20,165 nt of DNA, taken from assembly GCA_964351775.1 (NCBI GenBank), contig CAYGPQ010000081.1, positions 1-20,165 on the forward strand, given 5' to 3'. This document shows positions 8,507-15,485 of the stretch, piece after piece (the first letter of the stretch is position 1; each line of letters begins with the position of its first letter). A program made the translations under genes and the position numbers. Below the pieces are notes generated by a model that saw only the letters and a list, made by a program, of their open reading frames with translations, had not been told where the DNA came from and searched no databases. Origin of the DNA: Kordia sp964351775 (GTDB taxonomy: Bacteria > Bacteroidota > Bacteroidia > Flavobacteriales > Flavobacteriaceae).

Positions 8507-8992
8507 ATGAACATTTTTCCAATAAAAAAACTAGCATTTAAGCTAATTGATGACCAAGAAAAAACACTTGATCGATTGAAAAGAAGAACAGAAAAATCTG
8601 AAAACCTAACTTCTGCATATACTGACAAATCATTTCGTGGAATCATCAACAATAACGAATTCAAAATCATTTCTTCAGTCATTGGTAAAGGTGCTTTTTG
8701 TGTACTAACTGGAAAAATAAATACTGAAAATGGAACTGTAAAAGTTGAAATACATAAATTTTTTAGAATTTTATTAAGTGTTTTTCTTTGTTTTCCTATC
8801 ATTGGTGTGATTGCTCTAATATTGACGAAAATAAAAGAATTTTCACCAATTCTAATTCTAGTTATGATTCTGCAAATTTTAATGATTCGATATGTCTTTA
8901 TCGGGCTTGCTTTTCATTTTTTATCAAAAGACAGTCTTAATAGATTACGAGATGTTTTAGATATTGAATGGATAAAAAACAAAAAGGAATAG
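8507..8992 (+). CDS. Hypothetical membrane protein with two transmembrane helices
   Basis: A 161-residue protein. Residues 1-87 form a charged soluble part beginning MNIFPIKKLAFKLIDDQEKTL. Two hydrophobic helices follow at about 88-109 and 113-138, and a short charged tail (LNRLRDVLDIEWIKNKKE) ends it. There is no signal peptide. I recognise no family. Base composition is slightly more AT-rich than recQ, and the gene lies between two copies of a 19-bp repeat, so it may be accessory material. The ATG used is the first in frame and follows the repeat-containing spacer. Confidence 0.6.
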   Translation: MNIFPIKKLAFKLIDDQEKTLDRLKRRTEKSENLTSAYTDKSFRGIINNNEFKIISSVIGKGAFCVLTGKINTENGTVKVEIHKFFRILLSVFLCFPIIGVIALILTKIKEFSPILILVMILQILMIRYVFIGLAFHFLSKDSLNRLRDVLDIEWIKNKKE

Positions 8993-9050
8993 AAATAAAC
9001 ATTCCACAAACCCATCATCCTATAAAAAACGACACATTCTTACGATTTTT

Positions 9051-9069
9051 ATTTACTAAATTAGCAACT
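9051..9069 (+). repeat. 19-bp direct repeat, copy 2
   Basis: ATTTACTAAATTAGCAACT, 17 of 19 identical to 8442-8460, in the spacer before the secreted protein gene at 9112. Confidence 0.5.
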
Positions 9070-9111
9070 TTATATAGAACAAATCATTACCCGAAAATTA
9101 TAAAAACAGCA

Positions 9112-9696
9112 ATGAAAAGAATACTTTTAGGCATTATACTTAGTTTCACTTGTGTACATACAAGTTTGGGACAAGAATTACAAGAAGGACAAAAAAGATG
9201 GAGTTCAAGTTCAAAATTGACCATTGATGATTTTAAAATTCAAATCAATGATTACAATACTGACCCTATTTACAGTCAATTTATGACCACACATTCAATT
9301 GGCGGATTTGACTTTATGAAACGTAATCTGAATCAGAAAATTGAAAACCTATTTTTAGGAAACGCATCGTGGATAGATACCACAAAAGTTGAAAATATTG
9401 AAAAGCAAATTGACTTTCAGCAAATGCAATTTGATCTTGCCGAAATTCAAGCGCGAAAATTTAGACAACGAATTTTAAAAAACAAAAAGGAAATTTCAAA
9501 AGGCCCGGATATTGTCAACAAAATCAGTAACGAAATCATGGCTGAGCTTTCTGAAATTCGACTTCAATTAATGAAAGAAACAGAAGCTGGTAGAAATGAG
9601 GAAAAAATTGCAGAATGGAAAGAAAAAATAAAAGCTGAGTTGGAAGAACTGCATGAGTTTAGGTTCGAAAATAAAAAGAAAATAAAGTTCCAATGA
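9112..9696 (+). CDS. Secreted DUF922-like protein lacking the metalloprotease site
   Basis: A 194-residue exported protein. The signal peptide is MKRILLGIILSFTCVHTSLGQ (cleavage near residue 20). The frame is open from 8968, but ATG 9112 is chosen because it gives this signal peptide and avoids overlap with the preceding gene. Residues about 87-119 resemble the DUF922 core, where the usual HEQxHFD(I/L)xExxARKxR becomes FQQMQFDLAEIQARKFRQR (102-120). His, Glu and His of the HExxH zinc motif are thus Phe102, Gln103 and Gln106. The surrounding FD-AE-ARKFR residues remain. A charged, probably coiled-coil tail covers 121-194. I infer a catalytically dead relative; the family assignment is from memory of the motif only. 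Confidence 0.6.
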   Translation: MKRILLGIILSFTCVHTSLGQELQEGQKRWSSSSKLTIDDFKIQINDYNTDPIYSQFMTTHSIGGFDFMKRNLNQKIENLFLGNASWIDTTKVENIEKQIDFQQMQFDLAEIQARKFRQRILKNKKEISKGPDIVNKISNEIMAELSEIRLQLMKETEAGRNEEKIAEWKEKIKAELEELHEFRFENKKKIKFQ

Positions 9697-9741
9697 AAAA
9701 ATAGCATCTGTAATTTTCTATAACCCGCAGCAAAAAAAAAG

Positions 9742-9779
9742 CATAAAAAAAGCAGCTCAACCGAGCTGCTTTTTTTATG
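9742..9779. terminator. Bidirectional terminator between convergent genes
   Basis: A perfect 17-bp stem, CATAAAAAAAGCAGCTC (9742-9758) paired with 9763-9779, and an AACC loop. A-runs and T-runs on both sides let it terminate both the plus-strand secreted-protein gene (stop 9696) and dnaK on the minus strand. Confidence 0.92.
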
Positions 9780-9796
9780 AATATAGTAACTTTAAT

Positions 9797-9820
9797 TTAC
9801 TTAACTTCTTCGAAATCTAC
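9797..9820 (-). repeat. Duplicate of the dnaK 3' coding end (outside the gene)
   Basis: Read on the minus strand, these 24 bases encode VDFEEVK-stop, the same seven residues and stop that end dnaK at 9868-9891. The two copies agree at 21 of 24 bases. All three differences are silent, including TAA here versus TAG in the gene. This copy is adjacent to the dnaK terminator. Confidence 0.9.
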
Positions 9821-9821
9821 C

Positions 9822-9863
9822 TTTCGACTCCGCTCAAGGCAGGCATTTCGACTCCGCTCAAGG
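9822..9863. repeat. Tandem pair of the dispersed TTTCGACTCCGCTCAAGG repeat
   Basis: The same 18-base string lies at 9822-9839 and 9846-9863, 24 bases apart. The pair sits between the two copies of the dnaK end. Related strings occur at 1-15, 13884-13926 and 18141-18155, so it belongs to a dispersed family. Confidence 0.85.
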
Positions 9864-9867
9864 TGAA

Positions 9868-11775
9868 CTACTTGACTTCTTCGAAGTCTACGTCTTGAAC
9901 GTCTTCTCCGTCTTTAGCATCTTCACCACCTGTAGAAGCCTCTGGTTCAGTTGGGCCACCTTGTTGTGCATCTGCTTGTGCTTTGTACATTTCTTCACTA
10001 GCAACTTTCCAAGCTTCGTTGATTTTCTCTAAAGCAGGATCAATCACAGCAATGTCTTTTGTTTCGTACGCAGTTTTTAATTCGGCTAAAGCATCTTCAA
10101 TTGGCTTTTTCTTATCATCAGATAATTTTTCACCAAATTCTTTTAGTTGCTTTTCTGTTTGGAAAATCATTGAATCTGCTTCATTTAATTTGTCAACAGT
10201 TTCTTTTGCTTTTTTATCAGCTTCAGCATTTTCTTCTGCTTCTCGCTTCATTTTCGCGATTTCTTCTTCTGTCAATCCTGAAGAAGCTTCAATACGAATG
10301 TTTTGCTCTTTGTTCGTTCCTTTATCTTTCGCAGAAACTTGGATGATTCCGTTTGCATCAATATCGAAAGTTACTTCAATTTGAGGAGTTCCTCTTTGTG
10401 CTGGTGGAATTCCATCTAAATGGAAACGACCAATTGTTTTGTTATTTGCTGCCATTGGACGTTCACCTTGTAATACGTGAATTTCCACAGATGGCTGATT
10501 GTCTACTGCTGTTGAGAAGACTTGCGATTTCTTGGTTGGAATGGTCGTGTTCGCTTCAATAAGCTTCGTCATTACATTCCCCATTGTTTCAATTCCAAGA
10601 GAAAGTGGCGTTACATCTAATAATAAAACGTCTTTTACCTCTCCTGTTAACACGCCACCTTGAATCGCTGCACCCACGGCAACAACTTCATCAGGGTTTA
10701 CTCCTTTACTTGGTTTTTTATTAAAAAACTTTTCTACTGCTTCTTGTACTGCAGGAATACGTGTTGAACCACCAACTAAGATAATTTCGTCAATATCTCC
10801 TATTGATAAACCTGCATTTTTTAATGCTGTTTGGCAAGGCTCAATGGTTCTTTTTACTAAATCGTCAATTAACTGCTCAAATTTTGCTCTTGATAATGTA
10901 CGCACTAAATGTTTTGGTCCACTCGCCGTTGCCGTAATATATGGCAAGTTAATTTCCGTAGAAGTCGTACTTGACAATTCAATTTTAGCTTTTTCAGAAG
11001 CTTCTTTCAAGCGTTGCAATGCCATTGGATCTTTACGTAAATCCATTCCTTCTTCACTGTTGAACTCTTCTGCCAACCAATTAATGATTTTTTCATCAAC
11101 ATCATCACCACCTAAGTGTGTATCTCCGTCTGTTGATAATACTTCAAAAACGCCATCTCCTAATTCTAAGACAGAAACATCATGTGTTCCACCTCCAAAG
11201 TCAAAAACAACAATTTTTTGGTCAGTTCCTTTTTTATCCATTCCATAAGCTAATGCTGCAGCAGTTGGCTCATTGATAATTCTTCTCACTTTTAATCCTG
11301 CAATTTCTCCCGCTTCTTTTGTAGCCTGACGTTGTGCATCGTTAAAATATGCTGGTACTGTAATTACTGCTTCTGTAACATCCTGTCCTAAAAATTCTTC
11401 TGCTGTTTTCTTCATTTTTTGAAGAATCATAGCTGATAATTCTTGTGGAGAATATAAACGTCCGTCAATATCTACTCTTGGTGTATCGTTATCTCCTTTT
11501 ACTACTTTATATGGAACACGTCCAGCTTCTTTAGAAGACTCTGAAAATTTATTCCCCATAAAACGTTTGATAGAATAAACCGTTTTTGTTGGGTTGGTTA
11601 CAGATTGTCTTTTTGCAGGATCACCAACTTTGATTTCTCCTCCTTCAACAAAAGCAATCACAGAAGGAGTTGTTCGTTTTCCTTCAGCGTTTGCGATTAC
11701 TACTGGCTCATTTCCTTCCATTACGGAAACACATGAGTTGGTAGTTCCTAAATCGATTCCAATAATTTTACTCAT
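9868..11775 (-). CDS. dnaK: Molecular chaperone DnaK (Hsp70)
   Basis: A cytoplasmic ATP-dependent chaperone that binds exposed hydrophobic segments with DnaJ and GrpE. The 635 residues contain all landmarks. In the nucleotide-binding domain these are GIDLGTTNSC (6-15), the catalytic Lys70 in VYSIKRFMG, VPAYFNDAQRQATKEAG, FDFGGGTHDVSV and LVGGSTRIPAVQ. The interdomain linker is DVLLLDVTPLSLG. The substrate-binding domain and helical lid follow, ending in an acidic tail with VDFEEVK. No dnaJ or grpE is adjacent, and I see no CIRCE operator upstream. The unusual point is the 3' end: the terminal seven codons plus stop are repeated at 9797-9820, and a dispersed repeat lies between the copies. Confidence 0.98.
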   Translation of the reverse strand: MSKIIGIDLGTTNSCVSVMEGNEPVVIANAEGKRTTPSVIAFVEGGEIKVGDPAKRQSVTNPTKTVYSIKRFMGNKFSESSKEAGRVPYKVVKGDNDTPRVDIDGRLYSPQELSAMILQKMKKTAEEFLGQDVTEAVITVPAYFNDAQRQATKEAGEIAGLKVRRIINEPTAAALAYGMDKKGTDQKIVVFDFGGGTHDVSVLELGDGVFEVLSTDGDTHLGGDDVDEKIINWLAEEFNSEEGMDLRKDPMALQRLKEASEKAKIELSSTTSTEINLPYITATASGPKHLVRTLSRAKFEQLIDDLVKRTIEPCQTALKNAGLSIGDIDEIILVGGSTRIPAVQEAVEKFFNKKPSKGVNPDEVVAVGAAIQGGVLTGEVKDVLLLDVTPLSLGIETMGNVMTKLIEANTTIPTKKSQVFSTAVDNQPSVEIHVLQGERPMAANNKTIGRFHLDGIPPAQRGTPQIEVTFDIDANGIIQVSAKDKGTNKEQNIRIEASSGLTEEEIAKMKREAEENAEADKKAKETVDKLNEADSMIFQTEKQLKEFGEKLSDDKKKPIEDALAELKTAYETKDIAVIDPALEKINEAWKVASEEMYKAQADAQQGGPTEPEASTGGEDAKDGEDVQDVDFEEVK

Positions 11776-11856
11776 AATCTTATTTTTTACTTTTATCTAT
11801 TGTGTTGTGATATACTTTTTTTTTACTGTTTACCATAAGACAATGACTATGCCAAC

Positions 11857-11885
11857 AAAAAAATGCTGACATGATGTCAGCATTT
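11857..11885 (-). terminator. Terminator of the small peptide gene
   Basis: The arms AAATGCTGACA (11861-11871) and TGTCAGCATTT (11875-11885) form an 11-bp perfect stem with a 3-nt loop. On the minus strand a seven-U tract follows (11857-11863). It lies 22 nt after the peptide stop and 81 nt before the dnaK start, so the peptide is probably transcribed separately from dnaK. Confidence 0.85.
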
Positions 11886-11906
11886 CCTAAAAATTGTAGT
11901 TAAAGG

Positions 11907-12086
11907 TTAACAAAAACAAGTATTCCCTCTAATGGTTACACATTGATCTTCCGAATTTGGACAGTGATCAGAAGTACAACAATAACAAGTAAATAATGAT
12001 CCTCCACCTTTAATACTTGTGGTTCCTAGTTCTGAAACTTTAATTTTTTTGAAGTTCAGTTTTCTGTTCGTTTTTTTGTTTTTCAT
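11907..12086 (-). CDS. Cys-rich double-glycine leader peptide, probable RiPP (class I lanthipeptide-type) precursor
   Basis: A 59-residue peptide, my own translation of the minus strand. The leader (1-29) is basic, begins MKNKKTNRKLNFKKIKVSEL, and ends in KGGG (26-29). This is the layout of Bacteroidota GG-type natural-product precursors, whose leaders carry a K-L-x-x-K-K-x-x-V/I-x-x-L pattern. The core (30-59) has seven cysteines (34, 36, 37, 42, 49, 57, 59) and Ser/Thr at 30, 33, 38, 39, 45, 51 and 56, which fits thioether or disulfide formation. It has its own terminator, and a small hairpin (12105-12121) lies in its leader region. No LanB/LanC, radical SAM or peptidase-transporter gene is in the window, so modification and export would be encoded elsewhere. 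Product and activity are unknown. Confidence 0.75.
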   Translation of the reverse strand: MKNKKTNRKLNFKKIKVSELGTTSIKGGGSLFTCYCCTSDHCPNSEDQCVTIRGNTCFC

Positions 12087-12136
12087 AATGAATGATTTTA
12101 AAGCGAACTCATAAGGAGTTCAATTAATAATTAGTG

Positions 12137-12192
12137 AATACACACATATTAATTATCTTTAAATACAACATAAAAATCTTAATATGTGTATT
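12137..12192. repeat. Imperfect inverted repeat between divergent genes
   Basis: The left arm AATACACACATATTAA (12137-12152) and right arm TTAATATGTGTATT (12179-12192) are complementary apart from one extra CA in the left arm, separated by 26 nt. It lies between the peptide gene and sdaA, where operators would be expected. Confidence 0.5.
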
Positions 12193-12319
12193 ACCTAAAT
12201 TTACGCAAGTTTGAAATGAATTCCTACAACTTTAAAATAACTTTAACAACATCAAAAAAAGATTCATCAATATCAAACAATAAAATTATATTTACAGCAA
12301 GCAAGTAATCTCAAATATT

Positions 12320-13738
12320 ATGGAATATATCAGTGTTTTCGATATGCTAAAAATCGGCGTTGGACCTTCAAGCTCGCATACTTTAGGACCTTGGAGAGCT
12401 GCAGAAAGTTGGATTGCAGAATTGAAAGCTGCAAATCTATTTGACGATGTCACTTCTATTCAAGTTGATTTATATGGTTCTTTATCCTTAACGGGAAAAG
12501 GACATGCGACCGATTTGGCGGTTTTACTTGGGTTATATGGTGCCGATCCGGAAACCATTCCGACAGAAAGTATAAAAACCATTGTAGCTACGATTAAAGA
12601 ACGTAGTATTTTACTATTTAATCAAGAAAAAGAGATTCCGTTTACGCCAAGTACCGATATTATATTTAATACTACTTTTTTACCATTTCACCCAAACGGA
12701 ATTAAGTTTAGCGCCATAGTAAATCATAAAGTATTTGAATCTACTTTTTATTCTATTGGTGGTGGATTTGTAGTGAAAGAGGAAGAAACTCATGCCAATA
12801 GCGATCATCCAATTCGTATTTTTCCATTTCCAATCAATAAAGCAACCGATTTGGTCAATTTTTGTCATCAAGAACAAAAAAAGATTTCGCAGATTGTACA
12901 AATGAATGAGGAATTGTTGCGTTCACCTGAAGAAATTGAATCTGAATTGCATCGTATTTGGAATACCATGTTAGAATGTATGTACATCGGTTGTCATACC
13001 ACTGGAATTTTACCTGGCGGACTAAACGTAAAACGCAGAGCTTTTGATATTCATGAAAAATTAAAAGGTGAGTTTCCTTATGATTCTCCGCAAGATTGGC
13101 TTCAAAAAATTCGAAAAACGGAAGTAAAGTTTCGTCAAATTTTTAAATGGGTAAGTTGTTTTGCATTGGCAGTGAATGAGGTGAATGCTTCTTTAGGACG
13201 CGTAGTTACTGCACCAACCAACGGAAGTGCTGGCGTGATTCCTGCCGTATTGATGTATTATCTAGTGATTGAAAACCACAATGCAGATTTTAAACATATC
13301 AAACGATTTTTATTAGTTGCAGGCGAAATTGGAAGTATTTTCAAAAAAGGTGCCACTATTTCTGCCGCAATGGGCGGTTGTCAAGCAGAAATTGGCGTTT
13401 CTTCTGCCATGGCAGCTGGCGCATTGACAGAATTATTTGGTGGTTCGCCCGAACAAGTATTGATTGCCGCAGAAATTGCGATGGAACATCATTTAGGAAT
13501 GACCTGTGATCCTATTGGTGGTTTGGTACAAGTTCCGTGCATTGAACGAAATTCCATGGGCGCTATTAAAGCAATTAATGCAGCCGAATTAGCGATGGAA
13601 ACTGATCCTGCTGATGTAAAAGTTCCGTTAGATAAAGTAATTAGTACGATGTGGGAAACCGCAAAAGATATGAATTCTAAGTATAAAGAGACTTCAGAAG
13701 GCGGATTAGCAGTTGGCGTGAATTTGGCAGATTGTTAA
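12320..13738 (+). CDS. sdaA: L-serine dehydratase (L-serine ammonia-lyase), iron-sulfur type
   Basis: Converts L-serine to pyruvate and ammonia using a [4Fe-4S] cluster. The 472-residue single-chain form starts with the beta-domain motif GVGPSSSHTLGPWRAAE. The catalytic alpha domain includes TAPTNGSAGVIPAV and the cluster ligands: Cys354 in MGGCQAEIG, Cys396 in MTCDPIGG and Cys407 in VPCIERN. The spacing (42 and 11) equals that of the Legionella enzyme. The chain ends in Cys472, matching the C-terminal 'tail-in-mouth' cysteine known from that enzyme to plug the active site. It is cytoplasmic and oxygen sensitive. Probably monocistronic; a weak TTTG (12210-12213) and TAACTTTA (12238-12245) pair upstream has too long a spacer to be trusted. 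Confidence 0.96.
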   Translation: MEYISVFDMLKIGVGPSSSHTLGPWRAAESWIAELKAANLFDDVTSIQVDLYGSLSLTGKGHATDLAVLLGLYGADPETIPTESIKTIVATIKERSILLFNQEKEIPFTPSTDIIFNTTFLPFHPNGIKFSAIVNHKVFESTFYSIGGGFVVKEEETHANSDHPIRIFPFPINKATDLVNFCHQEQKKISQIVQMNEELLRSPEEIESELHRIWNTMLECMYIGCHTTGILPGGLNVKRRAFDIHEKLKGEFPYDSPQDWLQKIRKTEVKFRQIFKWVSCFALAVNEVNASLGRVVTAPTNGSAGVIPAVLMYYLVIENHNADFKHIKRFLLVAGEIGSIFKKGATISAAMGGCQAEIGVSSAMAAGALTELFGGSPEQVLIAAEIAMEHHLGMTCDPIGGLVQVPCIERNSMGAIKAINAAELAMETDPADVKVPLDKVISTMWETAKDMNSKYKETSEGGLAVGVNLADC

Positions 13739-13777
13739 TTTTAGACTCGGCTTCGCCTTTTAGTATCGCTTCGCTCT

Positions 13778-13795
13778 TGGTATTTGGGTATGTTC
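13778..13795 (+). repeat. Degenerate TTGGTATG-type repeat
   Basis: Downstream of sdaA the string GCTCTTGGTAT runs into TTGGGTATGTT. The same GCTCTTGGTAT starts the octamer tandem array after guaC (20107-20117), so this looks like a short or decayed copy of it. Confidence 0.4.
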
Positions 13796-13883
13796 GTAAT
13801 TGTTACATTTTCAAATTGACAAATTAAGATCGCTTTGATTTTGGACGAATTTAGATTGTTAGACTGCTTAGATTGTACTTGTC

Positions 13884-13926
13884 ATTCCTGCGTGGTCGCT
13901 GAGTTTATCGAAGTGAAGGCAGGAAT
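13884..13926. repeat. Dispersed palindromic repeat
   Basis: ATTCCTGC (13884-13891) and GCAGGAAT (13919-13926) are inverted arms. Between them the minus strand reads CACTTCGATAAACTCAGCG, a variant of the CACTTCGACTCCGCTCA family found elsewhere in this window. It lies at the convergent ends of sdaA and the NTF2-like gene. Confidence 0.65.
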
Positions 13927-13930
13927 CTAT

Positions 13931-14392
13931 TTATTTCTCCTGACAACTTTCTTTTCTTCTCGTATCAATTAGGTAAATAATTTTCCATGTTCCATTGTCT
14001 TTGAACAGTTGAAACGAATTCACGCCGCAATGCAGAAATTTTCCATCGAGCCAGAATTCGTACGGCGTCCAAACATTTGCCATAGTTCCATCAACTTGAA
14101 CAGTATACGAAAGTATTTTTTCTTTCCATACTGGACTTTCGGCTCTATTCACAACTGCTTTTATAAAACCTGACGCATCTTGATTTCGTAAGATCGCTTC
14201 GCCTTGCTTGTTCATATACGTTGTTTGTAGTATGAGATCTTTATGAACCACAGCTTGCATCATGACAGAATCTTTTTGGTGAAATCCTTCAAAGAACTGA
14301 ATTACGGCTTGTTTTGCTGCGGTTTCGTCGTCCGTTTGTGCAGTTAAGCAAAAGCTTACAAAAAGAAATAGCAAGAATGTATTTCGCATCAT
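13931..14392 (-). CDS. Secreted NTF2-like (SnoaL / lumazine-binding-like) protein
   Basis: A 153-residue exported protein with signal peptide MMRNTFLLFLFVSFCLTAQ (cleavage after LTA). The mature domain of about 130 residues has the cone-shaped NTF2-like pattern: the first helix with AAKQAVIQFFEGFHQKDSVMM, a VVHKDLILQT strand, then VDGTMANVWTPYEFWLDGKFLHCGVNSFQLFKDNGTWKI split over the sheet, ending IYLIDTRR. It is close to the putative lumazine-binding/DUF4440 group, which often has unknown ligands. Two adjacent ATG codons can serve as start. Transcribed divergently from the YD-repeat operon. Confidence 0.78.
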   Translation of the reverse strand: MMRNTFLLFLFVSFCLTAQTDDETAAKQAVIQFFEGFHQKDSVMMQAVVHKDLILQTTYMNKQGEAILRNQDASGFIKAVVNRAESPVWKEKILSYTVQVDGTMANVWTPYEFWLDGKFLHCGVNSFQLFKDNGTWKIIYLIDTRRKESCQEK

Positions 14393-14479
14393 GATGGTGA
14401 ATTTTGAGGTAAATTAACTTTATTTTTCTAAAATCTGATTATCTACATATAAATTTAACAATGGTTCACAGTATTCGTT

Positions 14480-14508
14480 TTTGATTTCAATTAAAAATAG
14501 TAGTTTAG
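14480..14508 (+). promoter_or_regulatory. Candidate promoter of the YD-repeat / BASS / GyrI-like operon
   Basis: TTTG (14480-14483), a 17-nt spacer and TAGTTTAG (14501-14508, one mismatch to TAnnTTTG) lie about 38 nt ahead of the ATG at 14546. Confidence 0.4.
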
Positions 14509-14545
14509 ACTCACAATCAGAAAATAGTTCATATTTTAAAAAACT

Positions 14546-15478
14546 ATGCTAAAACATATTTCATTATTTGTCATTTTATTAACAACTTCCTATAATTTAT
14601 TTGCCCAAGATAGTATGTGCGCCTGTTGTATGTATGGATCTTTTGAATATCAACAAGAATATGCTGAACAATTCAATCCGAAATTAATTAAATCAAAAAA
14701 AATTAAAAAAGTACTGATTTATACACACGCACAAAGCGCTGATGATACTATTGAATCGAAAAAATATAGAGAACTTAAGTTTCAGTTCGATAGAAATGGG
14801 CGTGTAGCCGTAAAAATTGTTTATAACAGAAAAGGAAAACCACACTCATCGTATACGTATAAAAGGAATAGATATGGAAATAAATACCAAGAAACGTTTA
14901 GATATATTGATAGTTTAGAAAAAGTGATTACGCGTTCTTCCCCTAAAATTATTGACTATACGTATGATCGAAAAAATAGATTGATAAAAATTAAAGAAAG
15001 AGACTATAAAGGTAAGGTCATTGCTGATGCAAAGAGTAAATTTTCAACGATAGCATACGACAAAAAACATAGAATTATAAAAGTGATATCCTACAGAAAT
15101 CATCATGAAGAACCTTCAGTTGGAATTACTACGTATACATTTTCAGACGCAACGTTGAGCGCAACATACCAATCAGAAAGTAATCGTATTTTGAATGCCT
15201 CTGGAATTATTACGTACACTAAAGACTGGAAACCGACACTTGAAAAAATGTACAATGAACGTTTAAAAAAAGATTCTTTTACTATATATTCTGAATATGA
15301 TACAAGTGGTCGATTGCTAAAAAAACAGGTAACTACCAGACCCGATTATATTTCTGAATGTCCTGAAAACGGAAACTATATTGATCTATATACGTATGAT
15401 GAAAATGGTTTTTTGGCAAGTATTCGCCATACATACAACAACATCACTTGTGAAATGATATTTGAATATATAAAATAA
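14546..15478 (+). CDS. Secreted YD/RHS-like repeat protein
   Basis: A 310-residue exported protein with signal peptide MLKHISLFVILLTTSYNLFAQ. The mature chain is almost wholly beta-strand. It carries degenerate YD-type repeats: FQFDRNGRVAVKIVYNRKGK, YTYKRNRYGNKYQ, YTYDRKNRLIKIKERDYKG, YSEYDTSGRLLKKQV and YTYDENGFLASIRHTYN. There is a cysteine cluster right after the signal peptide (DSMCACCMYG). Such stand-alone YD proteins are common in Bacteroidota and are probably extracytoplasmic; no toxin domain or RHS core is present. It is 7 nt upstream of the transporter gene, so it is likely the first gene of a three-gene operon. Function unknown. Confidence 0.75.
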   Translation: MLKHISLFVILLTTSYNLFAQDSMCACCMYGSFEYQQEYAEQFNPKLIKSKKIKKVLIYTHAQSADDTIESKKYRELKFQFDRNGRVAVKIVYNRKGKPHSSYTYKRNRYGNKYQETFRYIDSLEKVITRSSPKIIDYTYDRKNRLIKIKERDYKGKVIADAKSKFSTIAYDKKHRIIKVISYRNHHEEPSVGITTYTFSDATLSATYQSESNRILNASGIITYTKDWKPTLEKMYNERLKKDSFTIYSEYDTSGRLLKKQVTTRPDYISECPENGNYIDLYTYDENGFLASIRHTYNNITCEMIFEYIK

Positions 15479-15485
15479 GCAACGA

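Noticed and set aside
8438..9111. Integron attC sites flanking the small accessory genes
   Set aside because: The repeated strings lack convincing paired core sites (RYYYAAC and GTTRRRY with inverted arms), and no integrase is in the window; only a direct repeat can be claimed.
11776..11856. CIRCE (HrcA operator) ahead of dnaK
   Set aside because: No TTAGCACTC-N9-GAGTGCTAA type inverted repeat is present; the only strong palindrome is the peptide terminator.
9983..11869. Plus-strand open frames opposite dnaK, up to 134 codons
   Set aside because: Antisense shadows of a highly conserved gene; low-complexity Leu/Ser-rich translations.
12087..12319. Promoters for sdaA and the peptide gene
   Set aside because: The best candidates (TTTG at 12210 with TAACTTTA at 12238; TAAATTTA at 12196-12203 on the minus strand) have mismatches or spacers of 23-24 nt, too weak to list as features.
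13739..13880. A gene fragment after sdaA
   Set aside because: The stretch contains short repeats (CTCGGCTTCGCC, ATCGCTTCGCTC, TAGATTGT) and stops in all frames, with no coding pattern.
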